DNA from: Paracoccaceae bacterium
GTDB taxonomy: Bacteria > Pseudomonadota > Alphaproteobacteria > Rhodobacterales > Rhodobacteraceae
Assembly (NCBI GenBank): GCA_026982515.1
Contig: JALSGY010000476.1
Coordinates: forward strand, 1-9,087
Direction of reading: 5' to 3'
DNA: 9,087 nt
Below the pieces are notes generated by a model. The model had not been told where the DNA came from. It searched no databases and saw nothing but the letters and a program-made list of their open reading frames with translations. Each line of letters opens with the position of its first letter. The first letter of the stretch is position 1. The translations under genes and the position numbers were made by a program. Below, piece after piece: positions 1 through 7,971 of this stretch.

Positions 1-248
1 GGCAACCCGGCCAGATCAAGGCCGCAGATGCGGTCGCGCAGAGCCTTGAGATAGGTGTCGAGGATATCGAACAGCAGGGCGTCCTTGCTGTCGTAGTAAT
101 GGTAGATGTTGGCCTTGGAGATGCCGCACTCGCGGGCCAGTTGGGCCATGGAGGCCCTGTCAAACCCCTCGGTGGCAAAGACCTTGGCGGCCGATTTCAG
201 GATCTGTTCGCGCTTGAGGTCGTGATCTTTGGCGATTGTCCGGGCCAA
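1..248 (-). CDS. paaR: TetR-family repressor PaaR (3' part beyond the window)
   Basis: Only the first 82 codons are in the window; the gene continues past the left edge. The translation from TTG at 248 begins MARTIAKDHDLKREQILKSA and has a typical TetR N-terminal DNA-binding domain: helix 1 around residues 12-27 (REQILKSAAKVFATEGF), then the helix-turn-helix at about 33-52 with CGISKANIYHYYDSKDALL. No ATG lies upstream in frame. The TTG start is chosen because AAGGAG sits 7 nt before it, and because it gives the usual short lead-in to helix 1; the next in-frame ATG (residue 34) would destroy the domain. The start follows the paaK stop by 4 nt, so the gene is the last detectable member of the paaG-paaI-paaK operon. 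TetR-type PaaR proteins are known to repress phenylacetate genes and to be released by phenylacetyl-CoA. That identity rests on position, since the ligand-binding domain is not visible. Confidence 0.88.
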   Translation of the reverse strand, partial: MARTIAKDHDLKREQILKSAAKVFATEGFDRASMAQLARECGISKANIYHYYDSKDALLFDILDTYLKALRDRICGLDLAGL

Positions 249-252
249 GGGC

Positions 253-1563
<1,311 letters not shown>

Positions 1564-1568
1564 GGGTT

Positions 1569-2009
1569 TCAGCCTTCGTCTTCGTTGAAAAGAGTGCCCT
1601 TGATGGCACGGGAAAAGCCGCGAAACTCGGCAATCCGCACCCCTTCCTGGTTGGTCACCTGCACGTCGTAAATTCCGTTGCGTCCGTTCAGCACCACTTC
1701 GCTGGCGCGCGCCGTCAACCTGTCGCCCAGCCGGGCCGGAGCAAGGTAACTGATGATGTTGTGCTGAGCCACGGTAGCCTGGTTGCGGCTGTTGCAGGCA
1801 AAGGCAAAGGCGCTGTCTGCCAACGCGAAGGTGATGCCTCCGTGGCAGATGCCGTGGCCGTTGGTGTGGTGCCGTTCCACCGTCAGCACCAGCGTGGCGC
1901 GACCCTCGTCCACCTCCAGGATTTCCATCCCCAGCCAGGCCGAGGCGCGATCCTCCCCCCACATGGCCCTGGCGGCGGCCTCGGCGCGTTCTTTCGGCGT
2001 CATGCTCAT
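1569..2009 (-). CDS. paaI: Hotdog-fold hydroxyphenylacetyl-CoA thioesterase PaaI
   Basis: PaaI hydrolyses phenylacetyl-CoA derivatives, preferring ring-hydroxylated ones. It is thought to rescue CoA when the epoxidase product is misprocessed. The 146-residue protein has the PaaI signature: NGHGICHGG at 50-58 followed by LADSAFAFACNS at 63-74, where Asp65 is the expected catalytic acid on the hotdog helix. The ATG at 2009 overlaps the paaG stop by 4 nt (ATGA), a classic coupled junction. A second ATG at 2003 (third codon) is an equally plausible start and would change only two residues. The next gene, paaK, starts 5 nt downstream. Length and motif match the family with no visible defect. Confidence 0.95.
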   Translation of the reverse strand: MSMTPKERAEAAARAMWGEDRASAWLGMEILEVDEGRATLVLTVERHHTNGHGICHGGITFALADSAFAFACNSRNQATVAQHNIISYLAPARLGDRLTARASEVVLNGRNGIYDVQVTNQEGVRIAEFRGFSRAIKGTLFNEDEG

Positions 2010-2797
2010 TCTTTCCGTCCCGTAAAATTCGGTGCGCGTTTTTCAAGGAAGGCGCTGACACCTTCCGCATAATCGGGGCTTTCGCCGCAGATCCTCTGAT
2101 ACTCGGCCTCCAGATCCAGATGTTCCTCCAGCGTATTCGTGCCGGCCGCCTGAATGGCCTTCTTGGTCAACGCCAGCCCCAGCGTAGGCCCCTCCGCAAG
2201 ACGCGCGGTCAGCCCCCGGGCCTGTTCCATCAGCGCATCGTCCGGCAGCACCTTCCAGATCAGCCCCCACTGGGCGGCGGTGGCGGCGGGCAGGGGCTCG
2301 GCCGTGAGGGCCAGCGCCTTGGCGCGGGCCTCGCCCAGCAGCCGGGCCAGCGCCCAGCTGCCGCCGGCATCGGGCACCAGCCCGACCCTGGCGAAGGACT
2401 GGACGAACTTCGCGCTTTCCGCCGCCAGGACGATATCGCAGGCCAGGGCGATACTGACCCCCGCACCCGCAGCCACCCCATTGACGGCACAGACCACCGG
2501 AAACTCCAGCGCCCGGATCAGCCGGATCAGCGGATTGTAGAATTCTGCAAGAGTACGGCCGAGATCTGGCCTGCCCTGCATCTTCTCCGGGTCGCGCTCT
2601 TCCAGGTCCTGCCCGGCGCAGAAACCCCGCCCTGCCCCCGTAAGCAGCGCCGCGCGCACGCCGCTGTCGCGAGCGCCCTGCAGGGCCGCGCGCAGGGCAA
2701 GGTGCATCTCGTCGTTGAAGCTGTTCAGCCTCTCAGGGCGGTTGAGGGTGATCTCGACCCACCCGCCCATGTCCCTTGTGCATATCGTCTTGCTCAT
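2006..2797 (-). CDS. paaG: 1,2-epoxyphenylacetyl-CoA isomerase PaaG (crotonase fold)
   Basis: PaaG converts the ring epoxide of phenylacetyl-CoA to oxepin-CoA, and in characterised systems also shifts a double bond later in the pathway. The protein is 263 residues, typical for PaaG. The crotonase oxyanion segment is GRGFCAGQDLEERD at 56-69, with the second loop GVAAGAGVSIALACDI at 107-122. The segment VGLVPDAGGSW at 138-148 carries Asp143, matching the single catalytic Asp known in PaaG. The two glutamates of true enoyl-CoA hydratases are replaced (Ser115 and Phe135 by my hand alignment), which supports an isomerase over a hydratase. The start is ATG 2797, giving MSKTICTRDMGGWVEITLNR; its ribosome site is weak (AGGA about 12-15 nt upstream). 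It is the first gene of the leftward operon, and its stop overlaps the paaI start. Confidence 0.94.
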   Translation of the reverse strand: MSKTICTRDMGGWVEITLNRPERLNSFNDEMHLALRAALQGARDSGVRAALLTGAGRGFCAGQDLEERDPEKMQGRPDLGRTLAEFYNPLIRLIRALEFPVVCAVNGVAAGAGVSIALACDIVLAAESAKFVQSFARVGLVPDAGGSWALARLLGEARAKALALTAEPLPAATAAQWGLIWKVLPDDALMEQARGLTARLAEGPTLGLALTKKAIQAAGTNTLEEHLDLEAEYQRICGESPDYAEGVSAFLEKRAPNFTGRKE

Positions 2798-2899
2798 GTT
2801 TCGTCGATCTGTCCTGCCTTCGCGAAAACACTTGCATAAACCGAACGGTTGGTCAATAAATATCCCCGACTTCTCGAAACCGAAGTGGAAACGCGCGAC
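2798..2899. promoter_or_regulatory. Divergent promoter region between paaG and the fadB-like gene
   Basis: This 102-bp spacer separates the two divergent start codons and is clearly richer in A and T than its surroundings, especially at 2822-2865. On the plus strand TTGCAT (2833-2838) and TAAATA (2857-2862), 18 nt apart, form a weak candidate promoter with a palindromic operator in the spacer. On the minus strand TTGACC (2856-2851) could be a -35 box for paaG, but I find no good -10 at standard spacing. An 8-bp palindrome TTCGCGAA occurs at 2819-2826. The layout supports shared control of both operons; the exact promoter boxes are uncertain. Confidence 0.6.
2840..2853. promoter_or_regulatory. 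Candidate PaaR operator (14-bp palindrome)
   Basis: ACCGAACGGTTGGT is an ungapped inverted repeat centred between 2846 and 2847. Its half-sites ACCGAAC and ACCAACC (the reverse complement of the right half) agree at 5 of 7 positions, with only A/G and A/C differences. It lies in the divergent promoter region, between candidate -35 and -10 boxes on the plus strand and overlapping the candidate -35 on the minus strand. An ungapped palindrome here suits a dimeric TetR repressor such as the PaaR encoded at the operon end. Binding by PaaR is an inference. Confidence 0.6.
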
Positions 2900-4936
2900 A
2901 TGCCCAGTACCTCGCCGGTGAGGACGCAGATTACGAACGGTATTGCCTGGGTGACGGTGAACAACCCGCCGGTCAATGCCACCTCCACCGCCGTGCGCCG
3001 GGGGCTGGAAGAGGCGGTGGCGCAGGCGCAAGGCGCGCGCCTTGCGGTGCTGCTGTGCGAGGGAAAGACCTTCATCGCCGGCGGCGACATGTCGGAATTC
3101 GACCGCCTGCCCGAGCCCCCGCACCTGCCCGATGTGGTCAATGCCATAGAGGACAGCCGCACCCCCTTCATCGCCGCGATGCACGGCAAGGTGCTGGGCG
3201 GGGGATTCGAGATCGCCATGGCCTGCGCCTGGCGCATCGCCCTGCCCGGCACCCGCTTCGGACTGCCCGAAGTCAACGTGGGGCTGATCCCCGGGGCCGG
3301 CGGATCGCAACGCGCGCCGCGGCTTCTGGGCATGGAGACGGCCATCGAGATGGCCTGTTTCGGCAAGACCTTCCCGGCCGAGGATCTGGCCGCGGCAGGG
3401 GCGATCGATGCCATCGTTTCCGGCGACCTGCGCCAGGGGGCCGAGGCCTTCATCGCCGATCTGCCCCCGCGCCCGGAGCCGGTCAGCCGGCGAACTGTGA
3501 AGATGCCCTCGGCGGAAGCGCTGAGCGCAGCGCGGGCGCGCATCGAAAAGCGTGCCAGGGGGCAGCAATCGCCGTTGCACAATTTCGAGGCGCTGCAATG
3601 GGCGGCCCTGCCCTTTTCCGAGGGCCAGCCGAGGGAGCGCGCGCTGCACCTGAAACTGCGCGGTTCCGACGAAAGCCGCGCCCTGCGTCATGCCTTTTTC
3701 GCCGAACGCGCCGTGACCCGGCCCGCGGCGATTGCCCGCACCGCTCCGCGCGAAGTGAAGAAGGTGGCCATCGCCGGCGGCGGGCTGATGGGCGCGGGTA
3801 TCGCCACGGCCTGCCTGGGCGCGGGGCTGGAGGTGACGGTGATCGAGCGTGACGAAAACGCCGCCCGGGACGCCCGCGAACGCGTGAGGCAACTGCTTGA
3901 CAGCGCCCTCAGGCGCGGCCGGATCACCCCGGCGGAGCATCGGGACCGTCTCGCGGCCCTGCACACATCGGCCGATCACGCCGACGCCGCGGGGGCCGAT
4001 CTGGCGATCGAGGCGGTGTTCGAAGATCTCGCCGCCAAGCGCGCAGTCTTCGCCCGCCTCGCCGAAGCGTTGGACGAAAGGGCCATCCTGGCCACCAACA
4101 CGTCCTACCTGAACCCCGAGGAGATATTCGCCGGCCTGCCCAACCCCGGCCGCTGTCTGGGGATGCACTTCTTCTCGCCCGCCCAAATCATGAAACTGGT
4201 CGAGGTGGTGCGCCTGCCCGCGACCGGTGCCGAGGTGCTTTCCACCGCCTTCGCACTGGCCCGGCGGCTGGGAAAGGTGCCGGTGCTGTCGGGCATCTGC
4301 GAGGGCTTCATCGGCAACCGCATGCTGGCCGCCTACCGGCGCGAGGCCGAATATCTGCTGGCCGATGGCGCCCTGCCCCACCAGATCGATGCGGCAATGC
4401 GCGGCTTCGGTTATGCCATGGGGCCTTTCGAGATGCAGGACATGGCCGGGCTGCAGATCGCCTGGGCCAACCGCAAGCGCCAGGCCGCTACCCGCGATCC
4501 GGGCGAACGCTACGAGGAAATCTCGGACATGCTGTGCGAGATGGGCCGGCTGGGCCAGCGCAGCGGCAGGGGCTGGTACCGCTACGAAGAGGGCAGCCGC
4601 ACGCCCCTGCGCGATCCGCAAGTGGAGGCGCTGATCGAGGAGTATTCCACCAGACGCGCCATCGAACGCCGCGAATTTTCCGCCGATGACATCCGCGCCC
4701 GCCTGCTGGCGGTGCTGGCCAACGAGGGCGCGCGGATCGTCGAGGAGGGCATCGCGGCGGGCTTTGACGAGGTGGATATGGTCCAGATCCACGGCTACGG
4801 CTTCCCCCGCTGGCGCGGCGGGCCGATGCACCACGCCCAGGCACTGGGCTGGGAGGAAATTTCCCGGACCATGCGGCAGGTGGCCGATGAAAGCCCCGGC
4901 TCGTGGCCCCTGGCCGAAATCGTTTCAAGCAACTGA
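2900..4936 (+). CDS. FadB/FadJ-like enoyl-CoA hydratase/3-hydroxyacyl-CoA dehydrogenase fusion
   Basis: This 678-residue bifunctional beta-oxidation enzyme should hydrate a 2-enoyl-CoA and oxidise the 3-hydroxyacyl-CoA with NAD+. The crotonase domain (about 8-190) has FIAGGDMSEF at 58-67 and both hydratase glutamates: Glu104 in GGGFEIAMAC and Glu124 in GLPEVNVGLIPGAGG, 20 residues apart as in FadB. The Rossmann domain (about 286-465) has the NAD motif GGGLMG at 293-298, NTS at 400-402, and the His423/Glu435 pair in MHFFSPAQIMKLVEVV, again at FadB spacing. The C-terminal dehydrogenase domains (about 466-678) contain GFIGNRM and GYGFPRWRGGP. In this locus it probably does the work of separate PaaF and PaaH on adipyl-CoA intermediates; a general fatty-acid role is the alternative. 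ATG 2900 is preferred, although its ribosome site is weak; GTG 2885 and TTG 2849 are in frame, but the TTG lies inside the operator. Confidence 0.93.
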   Translation: MPSTSPVRTQITNGIAWVTVNNPPVNATSTAVRRGLEEAVAQAQGARLAVLLCEGKTFIAGGDMSEFDRLPEPPHLPDVVNAIEDSRTPFIAAMHGKVLGGGFEIAMACAWRIALPGTRFGLPEVNVGLIPGAGGSQRAPRLLGMETAIEMACFGKTFPAEDLAAAGAIDAIVSGDLRQGAEAFIADLPPRPEPVSRRTVKMPSAEALSAARARIEKRARGQQSPLHNFEALQWAALPFSEGQPRERALHLKLRGSDESRALRHAFFAERAVTRPAAIARTAPREVKKVAIAGGGLMGAGIATACLGAGLEVTVIERDENAARDARERVRQLLDSALRRGRITPAEHRDRLAALHTSADHADAAGADLAIEAVFEDLAAKRAVFARLAEALDERAILATNTSYLNPEEIFAGLPNPGRCLGMHFFSPAQIMKLVEVVRLPATGAEVLSTAFALARRLGKVPVLSGICEGFIGNRMLAAYRREAEYLLADGALPHQIDAAMRGFGYAMGPFEMQDMAGLQIAWANRKRQAATRDPGERYEEISDMLCEMGRLGQRSGRGWYRYEEGSRTPLRDPQVEALIEEYSTRRAIERREFSADDIRARLLAVLANEGARIVEEGIAAGFDEVDMVQIHGYGFPRWRGGPMHHAQALGWEEISRTMRQVADESPGSWPLAEIVSSN

Positions 4937-4955
4937 ACCCTGCAAGCCATTACCC

Positions 4956-4963
4956 AAGGGAGG
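4956..4963 (+). promoter_or_regulatory. Strong ribosome binding site of dctP
   Basis: AAGGGAGG lies 5 nt before the ATG at 4969. It fixes the start directly before a clear signal peptide, against a longer open frame beginning at 4903. It suits the high expression needed for a periplasmic binding protein. Confidence 0.75.
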
Positions 4964-4968
4964 ACACC

Positions 4969-5997
4969 ATGGCGAAATTCACTTCACTGAAAACCCTGCT
5001 GGCCGGCGCGGCGCTGGCGCTGGCCGGCACCGCCGCTTCGGCCGGTGCCGAGGCGGAATACACGCTGACGATCTCCAGCTGGGCGCCGCCGACCCACGGC
5101 ATCAACGCGCTGATGTGGCCGAAGTTCTCCGAAATGGTCGATGAGGCCACCAACGGGCGCGTGCATACCGAACTCAAGCTCGGCCTTGCCCCGCCACCGG
5201 CCCAGATGGACCTCATCCAGGACGGCGCGGCGGATGTCTCGATCATCTTCCACGGCTACCAGCCGGGGCGCTTCGTCACCACCAAGCTGATCGAGCTGCC
5301 CGGTTACGAGGGCTCGGCCGAGGCCGCCTCGGTGGCCTACTGGCGAGCTTACGAAAAATACCTCAAGGCCGCCGATGAGCACCGCGGCGTGAAGGTCATC
5401 GCCCTGCACACCCATGGCCCCGCCCAGCTGCACACGGCCGATCCCGTCACCTCGCTCGATCAGGTCCCGGGGCTGAAGGTGCGCGTGCCCGGCGGCGTGG
5501 GCGGCGACGTGGCCTCGGCCCTCGGCGCGACCGGCATCCAGGTGCCGGCGCCGAAGGTCTATGAAACCCTGGCCTCCAGGGCTGCCGACGGGGTGGTCAT
5601 GCCGTTCGAATCGCGCAAGGGCTTCAAGCTCACGGAAGTGGCCCCGCATGTCTACGAGATGCCGGGCGGGCTCTATCGCGGCTCCTTCGCCTTCATCATG
5701 AACGAGGACACCTTCGCCGACCTTCCCGCAGACCTGCAACAGGCGCTCGAGGAAAAGGTCTTCGGCGAACCGCTGAGCCGCGAGCTGGGCAGGATCTGGG
5801 ATCAGATCGACGCCATCGGCCGTGAGGCCACCGAAGCCGCCGAAGGCAACGCGATCCATCAGGCCAGCGCGGAAGACCAGGAGAAATTCGCCGAAATCGC
5901 CGCCGAGGTGACGCAGCGCGTTCTCGATGAGATCGAGGCCGCCGGCGTCGATGCCAGGGCCGCCTACGAGATGATCAAGGCCGAAATGGCCAGATAG
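4969..5997 (+). CDS. dctP: TRAP transporter periplasmic substrate-binding protein (DctP family)
   Basis: This is the extracytoplasmic receptor of a TRAP transporter: it captures an organic acid in the periplasm and delivers it to the DctQM membrane complex. The protein has 342 residues. A Sec signal peptide fills residues 1 to about 27 (Lys-containing start, hydrophobic LLAGAALALAGTAA, likely cleavage after an Ala in ASAGA). The mature part begins with YTLTISSWAPPTHGINALMW, usual for DctP receptors. GLKVRVPGG at 168-176 contains Arg172, at the position of the family's carboxylate-binding arginine; VMPFESRKGFK follows at 210-220. The C-terminal third is helical and rich in Glu and Ala. It begins 32 nt after the fusion gene's stop with no sign of its own promoter, so it is probably cotranscribed. 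Its ligand cannot be read from sequence. The paa context suggests phenylacetate or a related aromatic carboxylate. Confidence 0.93.
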   Translation: MAKFTSLKTLLAGAALALAGTAASAGAEAEYTLTISSWAPPTHGINALMWPKFSEMVDEATNGRVHTELKLGLAPPPAQMDLIQDGAADVSIIFHGYQPGRFVTTKLIELPGYEGSAEAASVAYWRAYEKYLKAADEHRGVKVIALHTHGPAQLHTADPVTSLDQVPGLKVRVPGGVGGDVASALGATGIQVPAPKVYETLASRAADGVVMPFESRKGFKLTEVAPHVYEMPGGLYRGSFAFIMNEDTFADLPADLQQALEEKVFGEPLSRELGRIWDQIDAIGREATEAAEGNAIHQASAEDQEKFAEIAAEVTQRVLDEIEAAGVDARAAYEMIKAEMAR

Positions 5998-6006
5998 GCA
6001 GAACCA

Positions 6007-6035
6007 CCGGGCCGGCGGCACGCCTGCCGGCCCGG
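6007..6035 (+). promoter_or_regulatory. Intercistronic stem-loop between dctP and dctQ
   Basis: The stem pairs 6007-6018 with 6024-6035: 10 Watson-Crick pairs (CCGGGCCGGC with GCCGGCCCGG), then a G-U and a G-C pair, closing a 5-nt loop at 6019-6023. No T-run follows, so it is not a standard intrinsic terminator. It most likely protects the 3' end of the dctP transcript or partly attenuates read-through. Either would raise the receptor over the membrane subunits, as is known for several binding-protein operons. Confidence 0.7.
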
Positions 6036-6045
6036 ACCGCCCCGC

Positions 6046-6051
6046 AGGAGG
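6046..6051 (+). promoter_or_regulatory. Ribosome binding site of dctQ
   Basis: AGGAGG is a consensus Shine-Dalgarno sequence 8 nt before the ATG at 6060. It lies 10 nt after the intercistronic hairpin, so the hairpin should leave it accessible. Confidence 0.7.
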
Positions 6052-6059
6052 AACGATCG

Positions 6060-6563
6060 ATGAGGCTTGTCGTCAAACTGGCGCGCCGTGCCACCGTGGC
6101 GCCTGTCATGCTGGCCTGCCTGGCACTGTTCATCCTGATGGTGATGACCTTCCTCGACGTGATGCTGCGCTCGGTGCTCAATGCCCCGATCGAGGCAGCC
6201 ACCGAGCTGACCCGGATCCTGATGGCCATCATGGTGTTTTCCGTCCTGCCGATCATCTCGACCAGGGGCGAGCACATCTCGGTCGATCTCACCGACGGGA
6301 TATTCCTGACGCTGGGGCTCGACCGGCTGCGCGACGGGCTGATCCACGTCGCCTCGGGGGTGATGCTGATCTGGCCCGCCCGGCGCGTCTGGGTGCTGGC
6401 CGAGCGCGCCCGCGATTACGGCGACGTCACCGAATACCTCGCAATCCCGCAATTCTACATCGGCTGGTTCATCGCCGCGGCTACCGCCGTGACGGCCGGC
6501 GCGCTGGTGATTACCGGCATCATGCACCTTTTCGTCCCCGCCCTGCTGGAGAAAGAGCAATGA
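6060..6563 (+). CDS. dctQ: TRAP transporter small membrane subunit (DctQ family)
   Basis: This 167-residue inner-membrane protein is the small TRAP subunit that partners the large DctM subunit. Four hydrophobic segments fit the usual four-helix topology: about 12-36 (through LACLALFILMVMTFLDVMLR), 48-68, 90-113 and 132-158. The first helix ends in FLDVMLRSV, and the second is followed by the charged segment STRGEHISVDL at 67-77, both common in DctQ proteins. The family is poorly conserved, so the call depends on length, topology and position between dctP and dctM. The start follows an AGGAGG site. The stop overlaps the dctM start by 4 nt (ATGA), indicating coupled translation of the two membrane subunits. 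Confidence 0.92.
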   Translation: MRLVVKLARRATVAPVMLACLALFILMVMTFLDVMLRSVLNAPIEAATELTRILMAIMVFSVLPIISTRGEHISVDLTDGIFLTLGLDRLRDGLIHVASGVMLIWPARRVWVLAERARDYGDVTEYLAIPQFYIGWFIAAATAVTAGALVITGIMHLFVPALLEKEQ

Positions 6564-7903
6564 CCGCAGCCCTGATCGGCTTTGCCATCGTCCTTGCGCT
6601 GGTTCTGCTGCGCATGCCCATCGTGTTCGCGATGGGGCTGGTGGGCACGCTGGGCTTCGCGTGGGAGCGCGGCGGCTCGATCTTTTCGGAGCGGGGCCTC
6701 AAGGCGGCCATGTCCATGGTCGGCCGCCAGATCACCGATACCGCGCAGGATTACGGGCTGTCGGTGATTCCGCTGTTCATCCTGATGGGGCTGTTCGTCA
6801 ACAAGGGCGGACTGGCGCGCGAGCTTTACGCCGTCTCCAACGCCTTCCTCGGCCATCTGCGCGGCGGGCTGGCCATGGCCACCGTGGCCGCCTGCGGCGG
6901 GTTCTCGGCCATCTGCGGATCCTCGCTGGCCACCGCGGCGACCATGTCGAAGGTGGCGATGCCCGAGATGCGCCGCTACGGCTATGCCGACGGGCTGTCC
7001 ACCGCCTCGATCGCCGCCGGCGGCACGCTGGGCATCCTCATCCCGCCCTCGGTGATCCTGGTGATCTACGGCCTGCTTACCGAAACCTCGATCGGCAAGC
7101 TGTTCATCGCCGGTATCGTGCCGGGGCTGCTGGGCATCCTGTTCTACCTCTTCGCGGTGCGCTGGACGGTGTTTCGCAACCCCCAGGCAGGCCCCGCAGG
7201 GCCGCGCGCCGGCTGGGGCGAGCGGCTGCGGGCGCTGCGCTCGGTCTGGGCGGTACTGCTGCTGTTCTTCCTGGTGATCGGCGGGCTTTACGGGGTGTTC
7301 GATTTTGCCCCCCTGAACCTCACCTTCTCGCCCACCGAGGCCGCCGGCATGGGTGCCATGGGGGCCTTCCTGATCGCGCTGTCGCGCGGCGGGCTGGACT
7401 GGCGGATCACCTTCGAGGTTCTGAAGGATACCGCCTTCACCTCCGCCGCCCTGTTCGCGGTGCTGATCGGGGCGCAGATCTTTTCCAATTTCGTCAACCT
7501 CGCGGGGCTGCCCGAGGCGCTGATCGCCATCGTCACCGCCTATGACGTGCCCCCCTTCGTGGTGATGCTGATGATTCTCGGCATCTACATCGTGCTGGGC
7601 TGCGTCTTCGAGAGCCTCTCGATGCTGCTGCTGACGGTGCCGATCTTCTTTCCGCTGGTCATCTCGCTGGGGTTCGATCCGGTGTGGTTCGGCATCGTGG
7701 TGGTGGTGGTGACGGAAATCAGCCTGATCACCCCGCCGGTGGGGCTCAACGTGTTCATCCTCAAGGGCGTGGTGGGCAATGTCTCCACCGGCACGATCTT
7801 TCGCGGCGTCACGCCCTTCTGGGTGGCCGACATCTTCCGCCTGGCGCTGATCGTGCTGCTGCCTGCGCTGGTGCTCTTCCTGCCCGAACAGATGGGCCCC
7901 TGA
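6560..7903 (+). CDS. dctM: TRAP transporter large permease subunit (DctM family)
   Basis: DctM is the sodium-coupled channel subunit that moves the ligand across the inner membrane after release from DctP. The 447-residue protein is of normal length for the family and hydrophobic nearly throughout, consistent with about 12 membrane helices. Family motifs are visible: ACGGFSAICGSSLATAATMS at 111-130, then GGTLGILIPPSVILVIYG at 154-171, FSPTEAAGMGA at 256-266, and ITPPVGLNVFILKG at 390-403. A polar loop lies at about 205-225. The two Gly-Pro-rich hairpin motifs match the repeated halves of the elevator-type fold known for TRAP permeases. A GGAG site at 6548-6551 lies inside the dctQ end. A run of five GTG codons encodes valines at about residue 380 and is not remarkable for a membrane helix. 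Confidence 0.96.
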   Translation: MTAALIGFAIVLALVLLRMPIVFAMGLVGTLGFAWERGGSIFSERGLKAAMSMVGRQITDTAQDYGLSVIPLFILMGLFVNKGGLARELYAVSNAFLGHLRGGLAMATVAACGGFSAICGSSLATAATMSKVAMPEMRRYGYADGLSTASIAAGGTLGILIPPSVILVIYGLLTETSIGKLFIAGIVPGLLGILFYLFAVRWTVFRNPQAGPAGPRAGWGERLRALRSVWAVLLLFFLVIGGLYGVFDFAPLNLTFSPTEAAGMGAMGAFLIALSRGGLDWRITFEVLKDTAFTSAALFAVLIGAQIFSNFVNLAGLPEALIAIVTAYDVPPFVVMLMILGIYIVLGCVFESLSMLLLTVPIFFPLVISLGFDPVWFGIVVVVVTEISLITPPVGLNVFILKGVVGNVSTGTIFRGVTPFWVADIFRLALIVLLPALVLFLPEQMGP

Positions 7904-7971
7904 ACCATGCCCTTGCCCCTTCCTTCCGCCTTCCGCCCCTGCCCTGCCACCAGACACGACCGAGGACGACA
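7904..7971 (+). other. C/T-rich spacer between dctM and paaZ
   Basis: The 68-nt gap is strongly pyrimidine-rich between about 7909 and 7950, with repeated CCTTCC and CCGCC units. GAGGA at 7962-7966, 5 nt before the ATG, serves as the paaZ ribosome site. I see no palindrome like the one at 2840-2853, no convincing promoter and no terminator, so paaZ is probably read from the upstream genes. A C-rich, unstructured leader could allow Rho loading, but that is speculative. Confidence 0.4.

Noticed and set aside
2006..4834. A 942-residue open frame on the minus strand running through paaG and antisense to the fusion gene
   Set aside because: Only its last 263 codons are PaaG. The upstream part is a GC-rich mirror frame, opposite the fully motif-supported fusion, and has no recognisable domain.
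4984..6021. A 345-residue minus-strand open frame antisense to dctP
   Set aside because: Low-complexity mirror of a coding gene with a signal peptide and binding-protein motifs. No ribosome site or domain supports it.
6007..6035. The dctP-dctQ hairpin as an intrinsic terminator
   Set aside because: No T-run follows the stem, and the coupled dctQ and dctM genes lie immediately downstream with no new promoter visible.
7697..7711. Five tandem GTG triplets as a variable repeat
   Set aside because: They encode valines in a DctM membrane helix. Triplet changes would not shift the frame, so phase variation is unlikely.
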